From Candidatus Zixiibacteriota bacterium (GTDB taxonomy: Bacteria > Zixibacteria > MSB-5A5 > GN15 > FEB-12): a stretch of 41,395 nt of DNA. Within the stretch, counting starts at the first letter, position 1, and every line of letters starts with the position of its first letter. The notes beneath the pieces are model-generated. The model saw only the letters and a program-made list of their open reading frames with translations. It was not told the DNA's origin and made no database searches. The stretch spans positions 1-41,395 of the forward strand of contig JAJRXM010000048.1 in the NCBI GenBank assembly GCA_024276275.1, written 5' to 3'. Of this stretch, positions 24,949 through 32,794 are shown piece by piece. Both the position numbers and the translations under genes were made by a program.

Positions 24949-24980
24949 TCAAATTATTGAAATTATATTAGGAGAAATAT

Positions 24981-26663
24981 ATGAAACTCTCATCAATGAA
25001 AACAAAAATTGTTGCTCTTTTAGTAACAGTCGGAGTTATATTGGGTTGTTTTGTTGCGTTCTATACTCCGCATCAAGCAACTAGTCTGGGCACAAAGATT
25101 TTAATAAATGATACGAGATTCATTGCGAAACTTTTATCGGAAAACTTATCACTTGGTATGCAGACAATGTTTTTTGATGATGGGGCATCGTTAGAACAAA
25201 CTCTTTCTCTTCTAAAAATGAATGAATCTTCTGAAGAGTCTGCAATAACAAATGTTTGGGTCTATGATAAAGATTTGAAATTAGTAGCAAATCTCAAAGA
25301 TCAAGGAAGTCATGCTGCCAGACTTAGTAAAGGGTCAGAATTTAATCTCACAGATGAAGAAAACAATGTTCTTGCCTGGTCCCCATTGTATGACGCCGAA
25401 AATACGCTGATAGGGTATGTTGATATAGAGTTCTCTAAAGCATTTCTACAAGAAGCAGCTTCCCAAACGACTTTCACAGCCTTACTTATTTCCGCTATCT
25501 TAATCGGTATTGTTCTTTTAGTCGGTTTATATTTTGGTACAAAAATGGCTAAGCCTATTTCGCAACTTGCTACTATTGCTGAATCAGTTTCTATGGGTGA
25601 CATAAATTGTAAAATAGATATTACATCTAATGATGAAGTCGGTGTGCTGGCGACCTCATTCCGAAGACTCATAAATTATATGCAAGAGTTATCTGATGTA
25701 GCCGAACAGGTTGCTGCAAATGACTTAACTAAATCTGTCGAACCTAAATCAGATAAAGATGTTCTTGGAAATTCATTTAAAACAATGATTACAAACCTAA
25801 GTAGCATGGTACATCAAATCAAAGATAATGCTATTAAATTAGCAAATGCTGCTAATGAAATTTCTTCATCTTCTGAACAGATGTCTAAAGGTACAAGAGA
25901 CCAAACTGATCAGGTTAGCGAAGTTTCTAAAGCAATTGATAGAATGACCGCTATAGTTCTTGAATCTTTTGAAAATACCGGTAAAGCAACAGAAGCCTCT
26001 AAATCTGCTTCTGAAACTGCCTCGACCGGTGGACAGCTTGTTTCTGATACGGTAATCGGTATGCAGAAAATATCCGATGTTGTAAGCGAATCAGCAGCAT
26101 CTATAAGTAGTTTAGCCAAATCAGCAGATCAAATAGGTGAAATTATCGGCGTTATTAACGATATTGCCGATCAAACCAATCTCTTAGCACTTAACGCTGC
26201 TATTGAAGCAGCACGTGCTGGCGAACAAGGTCGAGGTTTTGCTGTTGTTGCCGATGAAGTTCGCAAACTTGCTGAACGTACAGGTAATGCAACCGGGGAA
26301 ATTACCAATATGATAAAAGGTATCCAAGTCGAAACTGAAAAAGCTGTAAATTCGATGGAATCCGGTATACAGGAAGTTGATAAAGGTCGCGATCTGGCGG
26401 ATAAAGCAGGAAATAGTCTGAATGAAATAGTTAATATGTCTCAAAGAGTTATGGAAATGATTCAAGAGATGGCTGCTGCTTCTGAGGAACAGTCCGATGC
26501 CGCCGAACAGATTTCAAAAAATATAGAATACATTTCTTCTATTACTAGGCAAACAGCAACCGGTGCTGAGCAATCATCTACAGCTGCTGAAGAATTAACA
26601 CGACAAGCTGTCGGTATGAAAGAAATGGTAGCACAGTTCAAATTAGCAAAAAATAGTTATTAG
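24981..26663 (+). CDS. methyl-accepting chemotaxis-like protein with HAMP and a CHASE8-like sensor
   Basis: This 560-residue receptor has a first membrane helix at residues 9-27 and a periplasmic region of about 130 residues ([37 protein letters not shown]) that resembles the CHASE8-type sensor of YfiN. A second helix [21 protein letters not shown] (about 163-183) leads to a HAMP domain beginning [15 protein letters not shown], and a second HAMP-like stretch ([19 protein letters not shown]). The signalling hairpin tip [20 protein letters not shown] is highly conserved and contacts CheA/CheW. No CheB/CheR docking pentapeptide ends the chain (it ends KLAKNSY). AGGAG lies 7-8 nt before the ATG. 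Cotranscription with the YfiR-like gene is likely. No che genes are in the window. Confidence 0.95.
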   Translation: MKLSSMKTKIVALLVTVGVILGCFVAFYTPHQATSLGTKILINDTRFIAKLLSENLSLGMQTMFFDDGASLEQTLSLLKMNESSEESAITNVWVYDKDLKLVANLKDQGSHAARLSKGSEFNLTDEENNVLAWSPLYDAENTLIGYVDIEFSKAFLQEAASQTTFTALLISAILIGIVLLVGLYFGTKMAKPISQLATIAESVSMGDINCKIDITSNDEVGVLATSFRRLINYMQELSDVAEQVAANDLTKSVEPKSDKDVLGNSFKTMITNLSSMVHQIKDNAIKLANAANEISSSSEQMSKGTRDQTDQVSEVSKAIDRMTAIVLESFENTGKATEASKSASETASTGGQLVSDTVIGMQKISDVVSESAASISSLAKSADQIGEIIGVINDIADQTNLLALNAAIEAARAGEQGRGFAVVADEVRKLAERTGNATGEITNMIKGIQVETEKAVNSMESGIQEVDKGRDLADKAGNSLNEIVNMSQRVMEMIQEMAAASEEQSDAAEQISKNIEYISSITRQTATGAEQSSTAAEELTRQAVGMKEMVAQFKLAKNSY

Positions 26664-26697
26664 TATTTTTCAAGAGTAGATTAAAAGGGGGCTTTTG

Positions 26698-26763
26698 ATG
26701 GCTACGAAAAAAATTCACAACAACTCATTAAATCTTCTATTTTGTTTCATTGTGGAACAATAA
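26698..26763 (+). CDS. possible 21-residue peptide with strong ribosome binding site
   Basis: ATG 26698 follows AAAAGGGGG at a spacing of 7 nt and opens MATKKIHNNSLNLLFCFIVEQ, then TAA. The sequence is short, starts basic and ends hydrophobic. It lies 34 nt after the chemoreceptor stop in the same direction. The ribosome binding site can pair into a small AAAAG-gggg-CTTTT hairpin. It may be a real small protein, a leader peptide or a remnant. Confidence 0.3.
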   Translation: MATKKIHNNSLNLLFCFIVEQ

Positions 26764-26916
26764 GTAATAACAAAAACATACTTTCTGTATCAATTCTAAT
26801 CAGTTATTAAATAAATTCATGTAAAACTAACCTAATATACGTAATAATCCGACAAATACATTAAAGACATTATTGATGTATTTAGTCCATTAACTCCAAA
26901 TTATAAGGCGGGTAGA

Positions 26917-27948
26917 ATGCGTAATTTGTCATTCATTACATTACTAATAGTTATGGTATCATTTTCAGGAGGGTTAAAAGCACAAGAAGAACAAGATATT
27001 TTCTCTATGTCTCTTGATGAACTATTAAGTCTAAATCTCAGTAGAACAGGATTAGTAACTGTTCCTCATTTTCATATCCAGGGAGAATGGATGCTAACGT
27101 ATAAATATCATCGTATGGATATGAGTGACATTCAAAATGCTACTTTATCGTTAAGTACATCTGATGTTCTAAACTCTTATATGATATCTCCGGTTGAAAT
27201 GACAATGAATATGCACATGCTTGGAGCTATGTACGGATATTCTAAAAAATGGAATTTCATGGCTATGGTCAACTATATGGATGTATCCATGAATCTCATT
27301 ACCCAAATGAATATGAATTTTACTACTTCTTCAAAAAAATTAGGAGATACAAAACTCAACGCTCTTTACAACCTTGGAGAAGGATACAATCCACAGTTCT
27401 TTGCATCGATAGGAGTAAGCCTACCGACAGGAGATATAAATCTTCGAGGTAACACGCCTATGGGCAATAACCAAAAACTACCTTATCCAATGCAATTAGG
27501 ATCAGGAACTGTAGACCCGATGCTTGCCTTAACATATATTAGATTAAATGATAATGCTTCTTATGGAATGAATGTGAGCTCTGTCTTAAGATTATATAAC
27601 AATTCCAATGATTATCATTTAGGTAATCAATATAGTGTCAGCACTTGGTATTCTCAAATTGTTAATAGTACTGTTACTGCTTTTGTTCTTACTGACGGTA
27701 TAATAATTGGTGACATTGTCGGAGCCGATCCTGAACTCAACCCGATGATGGCACCTACAGCAGATCCAAAATTAAGAGGCGGTACTACTCTATCGATGGG
27801 AGCAGGAGTTAATCTTTCTCTTGGATTAGGCTCTCTCAACGGTTCACTGATTACTTTGCAGTATTCGAAACCGTACTATCAAAACCTTGACGGTCCTCAA
27901 CTTGAAAAAAACGGGCAATTTAGTTTTGGGTTGATTCTCAAAAAATAA
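26917..27948 (+). CDS. outer-membrane beta-barrel of the phenol-degradation transporter-like (MetA pathway) family
   Basis: A signal peptide ending GGLKAQ leads to DIFSMSLDELLSLNL, a short segment seen at the N-terminus of several outer-membrane proteins. The family hallmark follows: HFHIQGEWMLTYKYHRMDM, then methionine-rich strands MTMNMHMLGAMYG and FMAMVNYMDVSMN, then KLGDTKLNALYNLG and FASIGVSLPTGDIN. The chain of 343 residues ends in a typical barrel C-terminus (FSFGLILKK). Relatives are annotated as transporters or copper-linked outer-membrane proteins, but the substrate is unproven. Methionine richness could mean metal contact, though it is common in this family. A YfiR-like gene starts within 13 nt downstream, so the pair is probably cotranslated. 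Confidence 0.75.
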   Translation: MRNLSFITLLIVMVSFSGGLKAQEEQDIFSMSLDELLSLNLSRTGLVTVPHFHIQGEWMLTYKYHRMDMSDIQNATLSLSTSDVLNSYMISPVEMTMNMHMLGAMYGYSKKWNFMAMVNYMDVSMNLITQMNMNFTTSSKKLGDTKLNALYNLGEGYNPQFFASIGVSLPTGDINLRGNTPMGNNQKLPYPMQLGSGTVDPMLALTYIRLNDNASYGMNVSSVLRLYNNSNDYHLGNQYSVSTWYSQIVNSTVTAFVLTDGIIIGDIVGADPELNPMMAPTADPKLRGGTTLSMGAGVNLSLGLGSLNGSLITLQYSKPYYQNLDGPQLEKNGQFSFGLILKK

Positions 27949-27960
27949 GGGATGGATATT

Positions 27961-28482
27961 ATGAAGTATTTAAAATCCAGTATAACATTTTTTTTGGTAG
28001 GATTACTTCTGATTGTTTCTACATATACAGTCAAAGCATCTGAACCGCCGCCGGAAATTGTTTCTGCTTTGATCATAAAACTAATGCCTTTTGAACAGAC
28101 TTTGATGTCGGGCAATGGAGATATGACAATACATGTAATAGGCTCTACTGCTTTAGCTGATGCTCTTCAGAAAGTAGTCGGATGGCAAATCGGAAGTAGA
28201 AAATTAGGAACTGTTACAGTTAGTGATAATCTCCCTTCTGAAAAACCGGATGTTCTGTGTATTACCGATGAAAAGATACTAATTGAAGCAATAGAATATT
28301 CCAGAAAAGAAAAGATACTTAGCATGACAAATGATTTAGAACTGGTTAAGAAAGGCGTCTCGCTTGGAATAGGTGTAAATGAAAAAGGTAAACCGTCTAT
28401 ATCTCTTAGCTTAGAATCATCAAAAAAAGAAAATCTAAACTGGAACTCTGCTGTCTTAAAAATAGCAAAAACAATCAAGTAG
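27961..28482 (+). CDS. YfiR-like (DUF4154) periplasmic protein, paralogue 2
   Basis: It is closely similar to the protein at 24424: shared blocks include HVIGSTALADALQK.VGWQI, PDVLCITDEK, EYSRKEKI, LVKKGVSLGIGV and NWNSAVLKIAKTIK. The signal peptide is FFLVGLLLIVSTYTVKA. The start at 27961 (MKYLKSS) is preferred over ATG 27952, because AAGGG at 27946-27950 is then 10 nt away rather than abutting the codon. It follows the outer-membrane protein gene and is followed by a strong terminator, so it closes the unit. Its natural partner is not obvious, since no receptor gene is adjacent downstream. Confidence 0.78.
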   Translation: MKYLKSSITFFLVGLLLIVSTYTVKASEPPPEIVSALIIKLMPFEQTLMSGNGDMTIHVIGSTALADALQKVVGWQIGSRKLGTVTVSDNLPSEKPDVLCITDEKILIEAIEYSRKEKILSMTNDLELVKKGVSLGIGVNEKGKPSISLSLESSKKENLNWNSAVLKIAKTIK

Positions 28483-28513
28483 CAACTTTTTCACTTCATA
28501 TAATTTGAATTCT

Positions 28514-28548
28514 AAAAGTCGAAACTGTTCAGGTTTTGACTTTTTTTT
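28514..28548 (+). terminator. rho-independent terminator after the second YfiR-like gene
   Basis: AAAAGTCGAAAC and GTTTTGACTTTT pair over 12 bp (one G-U pair) around a 7-nt loop and run into eight Ts. It lies 31 nt after the stop. Confidence 0.85.
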
Positions 28549-28673
28549 CACATTGTCTTTATATAGCAAACACTTTTGTGCTTTTTCCTTTCTATAAGTT
28601 TTTTGAAACATTATACACATTCCCGAGTATTAATACATAATGTAAGAATATTTATTCAGGGAAATAAGTAACA

Positions 28674-29924
28674 ATGAAAAAAACACTGTCTATTAAAGCT
28701 ATATCGTACTGTCTTTTACTTCTTTTCTTATCTGCAAGTTTTGTCCATTCAAATGAAACTGAAACAAAATCGGCATCACTAAACATTTATATCGATTGCT
28801 CAGATTGTGATTATGATTTTATCAGACGAGACATCACATTTGCTGAACTAGTACGAGATAGAAAACTAGCCGATGTCCATATCTTAGTTTCCACACAATA
28901 TACAGGTGGAAGAGGTAAAGAATATACCGTTGAATTTATCGGAGTAAACGGCTTTGACCAAATGGTCGATACTTTGAAAACAGCTACTCTAGACTCTGAT
29001 ACCGATGATATGGTTCGACAAAAATTATCGAAAGTTTTTAAATTAGGGCTTATGAGGTTTGTCTCCAGAACTGATCTCTCAGATGATATTTCTATTAGTT
29101 ATACTAAACCGACCGAGGTTAAAGAACTTGTAGATAAATGGAATAAATGGGTTTTTAATATCGATTTTAATATGTGGATGAACGGTCAAAAATCATCCCG
29201 ATCTATTAACTTATGGAACAGAGTTAGTGCCGGAAGAGTAACTGAAGAATCAAAATTTAATATCTCCGCATATTTTAGTTATAATGAAAATAAATTTGAT
29301 TACAGCGGCACTAAAACATTGAGCATCACTAGAAGCAGGGGGTCTAACGGTGATCTTGTTTTTGCTATCAACAATCATTGGTCTTATGCATTCTCTTATA
29401 ACCTAAATACTTCAACATACAGTAATATCGACCTTGCTGTTTGGAGTGGAGCCGGTTTAGAATACAATATATATCCGTACAAAGAGTCAAGCCGAAGACA
29501 ATGGACTATACAGTATTACTTGGGTGCCAAACATGTAGATTATACTGAACAGACAATTTACTTAAAAAATAGTGAATGGCTCTATTCTCAATCTTTAAGT
29601 ATTAATCTTTCTCTTGTGCAACCATGGGGAACTATAAATACCTCTCTATATGGAAACAATTACCTGCATGATTTCTCTAAGAATTACCTAAGACTGAATT
29701 CCTCACTATCGCTAAGACTGACTGAAGGGTTATCATTTAATATCAGAGGAAATATCTCTCGTGTCAGAAATCAGTTATCACTCCCCAGTGCAGGTGTTAT
29801 TGATCAAGATGTTCTATTACGTAGTAGAGAATTAGCTACTACATACAATTATTGGATGAATGTCGGGATTACATATTCCTTCGGATCTATATACAACAAT
29901 ATCGTCAATCCAAGATTTGATTGA
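28674..29924 (+). CDS. uncharacterised outer-membrane beta-barrel with conserved CSDCDYDFIRR motif
   Basis: A signal peptide ends near FVHS. The N-terminal 110 residues carry IYIDCSDCDYDFIRRDITFA, LVRDRKLADVHILVSTQYTG and YTVEFIGVNGFDQMVD. The same combination of a CxxCD.D.IRR..TF segment and VRDR.xADVHxL I recall from hypothetical proteins of several soil and sediment phyla, without a known function. From about residue 160 on, the chain alternates aromatic and polar residues as transmembrane beta strands (FNISAYFSYNENKFDY, WSYAFSYNLNTSTY, WTIQYYLGAKHVDY) and ends near a barrel strand (WMNVGITYSFGSIY). AGGGA precedes ATG 28674. The two N-terminal cysteines are the only pair and may form a disulphide or bind metal. 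Confidence 0.7.
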   Translation: MKKTLSIKAISYCLLLLFLSASFVHSNETETKSASLNIYIDCSDCDYDFIRRDITFAELVRDRKLADVHILVSTQYTGGRGKEYTVEFIGVNGFDQMVDTLKTATLDSDTDDMVRQKLSKVFKLGLMRFVSRTDLSDDISISYTKPTEVKELVDKWNKWVFNIDFNMWMNGQKSSRSINLWNRVSAGRVTEESKFNISAYFSYNENKFDYSGTKTLSITRSRGSNGDLVFAINNHWSYAFSYNLNTSTYSNIDLAVWSGAGLEYNIYPYKESSRRQWTIQYYLGAKHVDYTEQTIYLKNSEWLYSQSLSINLSLVQPWGTINTSLYGNNYLHDFSKNYLRLNSSLSLRLTEGLSFNIRGNISRVRNQLSLPSAGVIDQDVLLRSRELATTYNYWMNVGITYSFGSIYNNIVNPRFD

Positions 29925-29996
29925 TATATATAATAATCTTAATTTTTCCTTTATAGCTTACGTATACCTTGCATAATTTCAAAAAATAAGGAAACT

Positions 29997-30386
29997 ATGA
30001 TGGGTACAATGAATGCAAAAATAAACAGAGCAGTATGGTTTGATATTCCGGTACTAAGTTTAGACAGAGCATCTGAATTCTATGCAGCTGTTTTGGATAT
30101 TAAAGTTCATAAAGATAAATACGGCGATGTTGAATTTTCTATTTTAGACCACAAAGACGGCAACGGCGGTTGTTTGGTTGTTCGTCCTGAAGAAATTGGT
30201 TCCGATAAAGGAATTCTGATTTATATGAATGTAAACGGTCGGATTAAAGATGCTGTCAAACAGGTACATAAATTCTTAGGTAAAGTACTTGAGGACATTC
30301 ACTCTATCGGTCCCCACGGTTTTCGTGCAATTGTCTTGGATTCCGAAGGCAACCGTATCGCCCTGCACTCTGAAACCGAGGCATAG
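29997..30386 (+). CDS. VOC-family (glyoxalase/bleomycin resistance-like) protein
   Basis: This 129-residue protein has the vicinal-oxygen-chelate pattern: AVWFDIPVLSLDRASEFYAA, then DVEFSILDHKDGNGGCLVVR, then ILIYMNVNGRIKDAVKQV and a final HGFRAIVLDSEGNRIALHS. The last block is typical of the subgroup often annotated as putative enzymes related to lactoylglutathione lyase. The function of this subgroup is unsettled. AAGGAAA sits before the ATG. Another ATG at 30009 is also possible. It appears monocistronic. Confidence 0.88.
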   Translation: MMGTMNAKINRAVWFDIPVLSLDRASEFYAAVLDIKVHKDKYGDVEFSILDHKDGNGGCLVVRPEEIGSDKGILIYMNVNGRIKDAVKQVHKFLGKVLEDIHSIGPHGFRAIVLDSEGNRIALHSETEA

Positions 30387-30556
30387 GTTGAATCGAGTAT
30401 TTAACAAAATTCAATACGAAAACCTCTCTACTTAGATTTTATTTTCAGCTCCGTTTTATTTCTTTTGCTTTAGAGTACTAAAGACTTAGTACGAAAAAAG
30501 ACTTTTGCAGTTATATAGGGATAAAAACCACCTTTCTCCCCCCGTAAAAATAAACA
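30387..30556. other. intergenic region after the VOC gene
   Basis: This is the first part of the 350-nt gap before typA. I see nothing coding; the promoter and hairpin that follow are listed separately. Confidence 0.4.
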
Positions 30557-30584
30557 TTGACAAATTTAAAAAATTGCCTATAAT
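30557..30584 (+). promoter_or_regulatory. consensus sigma-70 promoter upstream of typA
   Basis: TTGACA (30557-30562), 16-nt spacer, TATAAT (30579-30584). This is a full match to both hexamers. Transcription would start near 30590, just before the hairpin at 30601. Confidence 0.75.
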
Positions 30585-30600
30585 TGTCGGACTTTAAAAC

Positions 30601-30634
30601 AACCCGAATAGTACAATTACTGTTCGGGTTTTTT
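30601..30634 (+). terminator. terminator-like hairpin right after the promoter
   Basis: AACCCGAA (30601-30608) and TTCGGGTT (30623-30630) form an 8-bp stem followed by a run of six Ts. It begins only about ten nucleotides past the expected start site of the promoter at 30557, so it would end a very short RNA or act as an attenuator in the typA leader. Confidence 0.7.
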
Positions 30635-30736
30635 CTGCCGATTATTATATATAAAATATAGTTATATTATAATCGTAGATTTATTAGAATTTTATCACTC
30701 GCAGTCAGTTCTGCGTTCGAAAGGTTTTTTTCAGTT

Positions 30737-32653
30737 ATGATTGATATTTCCAAAATCCGAAATCTTGCTATTGTTGCTCATATCGACCACGGCAAAACAA
30801 CTCTCATTGATTCGATATTTCAAGCGACTCAGACATTCCGCGATAATCAGGAAGTCGCTGAAAGACTGATGGACAACAATGTACTGGAACGCGAACGAGG
30901 AATCACTATCCGCTCTAAACATTGTACTGTTTCATGGAACGACCATCTTATAAATATTATCGACACTCCCGGGCATGCTGATTTCTCAGGTGAAGTCGAA
31001 CGGGTACTCTCAATGGTCGATTCTGTCCTTCTGCTTGTCGATGCCAACGAAGGTCCTATGCCCCAAACCCGTTATGTACTCATGCGTGCTTTAAAACTTG
31101 GACTCCGCCCTATTGTCATTGTAAACAAAGTCGACCGCCACAATGCCCGTCCTGATTACGCTTTAAATAAAACTTTTGACCTATTTATAGAATTAGGTGC
31201 CACAGATGAACAGGCACACTTCCCGGTACTGTACGGTTCAGGCCTTGACGGTTGGTTTGTCAATGACTTAGAAAAAGAAGAGCATAAAGGAATGGGGGCT
31301 ATCTTTAAAACAATTATCGATGAAGTACCCGCACCTGATGTTGATCAAGAAGGTGATTTCTTAATGCAGGTCAGTTCTCTCGACTGGAATGATTATATCG
31401 GTCAAATAGGATGCGGTCGGGTACTTCGAGGTAAACTTAAAAAAGGTGATATTTTTACTCGCATGACAACAAGTTTGATTGACTCTGCTGACCCTGAAAA
31501 AGGCTGGACTTTAGACTCTACAGCAAAGGTAAAGGGTGTCCACATGTGGATTTCTCGTGGATTGACAAGAGTTGAAACAGATGAAGTCACCGCCGGTGAT
31601 ATTGTATGGATAGCAGGACCGCCGGAAATTGGTATCGGTGATACTTTTTCTGTAAACGAAGATACTAAAGAAGCTTTAAAACCGCTTGAAATCGAAGAAC
31701 CTACTCTTTCTATGTTTTTCTTAGTCAACAACGGACCGTTTTCGGGTCAAGACGGTACTGCTATTATGCTTCGTCAATTAAAAGACCGTCTTGAAAAAGA
31801 ACTTCGTGTGAATGTTGCTCTACGTATGGAAGATATCGGTCGGGCTGACGGTGTCAAAGTTTCGGGTCGCGGTGAGTTACATCTTGCTATTTTAATTGAA
31901 GAAATGCGTCGTGAAGGTCTTGAATTTTGTATCTCCCGCCCTGAAGTCATTATTCAACATGATGAAAACGATAATGTTTTGGAACCTATGGAACAACTTA
32001 TTATAGATGTCCCTGAAGAATATCAAGGTATTATAATTGAGAAACTTGCCAAACGAAAAGGTGAGTTAACCTCGGTTGAAAATGCCGGTACAAATGTTAT
32101 CCGTATAGAATTCGAAATCCCTACCCGCGGACTGATAGGCTACCGATCTGAATTTTTAACAGACACCCGCGGACTTGGTATTATGGCATCCCGTTTTAAT
32201 GGATATGGTGCCTGGCGTGGTGAAATTATATCAAGAACCAAAGGTTCGGTTATCTCGATAGAAACCGGTCCGGCTACAGCTTATGCACTTGAAGGGCTAC
32301 AGGAACGTTCGGTCAGTTTTATTGAACCTACCGAAAGAATTTATACCGGTCAGATTGTCGGCGAAAATTCCCGCAATATGGATATGACCTGCAACCCGAC
32401 TAAGAAAAAGCAATTAACCAACCATCGTGCCTCCAACAAAGATATGGGTGTCAAACTTGATGTTCCCCGTAAGATGACACTTGAGCAGGCGATGGAATGG
32501 ATTCGTGATGATGAACTGGTAGAAGTTACTCCAAAATCTATTCGTATCAGAAAAACTATTTTAGATATTGATGACCGAAAACGTGCCGAGAAAAAACTTA
32601 TGGCTCTTGATGAATCTGCGGCAGCATCGATACATTCTCGACCGTCAGCATAA
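30737..32653 (+). CDS. typA: ribosome-associated GTPase TypA/BipA
   Basis: TypA is a translational GTPase of the EF-G family that binds the ribosome and helps 50S assembly and stress or low-temperature growth. The G1 loop AHIDHGKTT (about 15-23), switch [12 protein letters not shown]3 DTPGHADF and G4 NKVD are intact. Domain V and the C-terminal domain carry [34 protein letters not shown] and the basic [15 protein letters not shown] motif typical of TypA. The length of 638 residues is slightly longer than usual, due to a short tail. AAAGG lies about 12 nt before ATG 30737. The gene has its own promoter and terminator. Confidence 0.97.
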   Translation: MIDISKIRNLAIVAHIDHGKTTLIDSIFQATQTFRDNQEVAERLMDNNVLERERGITIRSKHCTVSWNDHLINIIDTPGHADFSGEVERVLSMVDSVLLLVDANEGPMPQTRYVLMRALKLGLRPIVIVNKVDRHNARPDYALNKTFDLFIELGATDEQAHFPVLYGSGLDGWFVNDLEKEEHKGMGAIFKTIIDEVPAPDVDQEGDFLMQVSSLDWNDYIGQIGCGRVLRGKLKKGDIFTRMTTSLIDSADPEKGWTLDSTAKVKGVHMWISRGLTRVETDEVTAGDIVWIAGPPEIGIGDTFSVNEDTKEALKPLEIEEPTLSMFFLVNNGPFSGQDGTAIMLRQLKDRLEKELRVNVALRMEDIGRADGVKVSGRGELHLAILIEEMRREGLEFCISRPEVIIQHDENDNVLEPMEQLIIDVPEEYQGIIIEKLAKRKGELTSVENAGTNVIRIEFEIPTRGLIGYRSEFLTDTRGLGIMASRFNGYGAWRGEIISRTKGSVISIETGPATAYALEGLQERSVSFIEPTERIYTGQIVGENSRNMDMTCNPTKKKQLTNHRASNKDMGVKLDVPRKMTLEQAMEWIRDDELVEVTPKSIRIRKTILDIDDRKRAEKKLMALDESAAASIHSRPSA

Positions 32654-32690
32654 TATATACCTTTTACAATCTATAAATAAAAACAAAGCT

Positions 32691-32723
32691 AAAACCGCCT
32701 TTTATCAAAATGGCGGTTTTTTT
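32691..32723 (+). terminator. rho-independent terminator of typA
   Basis: AAAACCGCC and GGCGGTTTT form a 9-bp stem with a 12-nt loop, followed by more Ts (TTTTTTT in all). It begins 38 nt after the typA stop. Confidence 0.9.
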
Positions 32724-32794
32724 ATTTCTTGCAATAATCAGAAAATTTCATACATTTATGCAAAGAACCTACATAAACTACACACGGAGAATCT

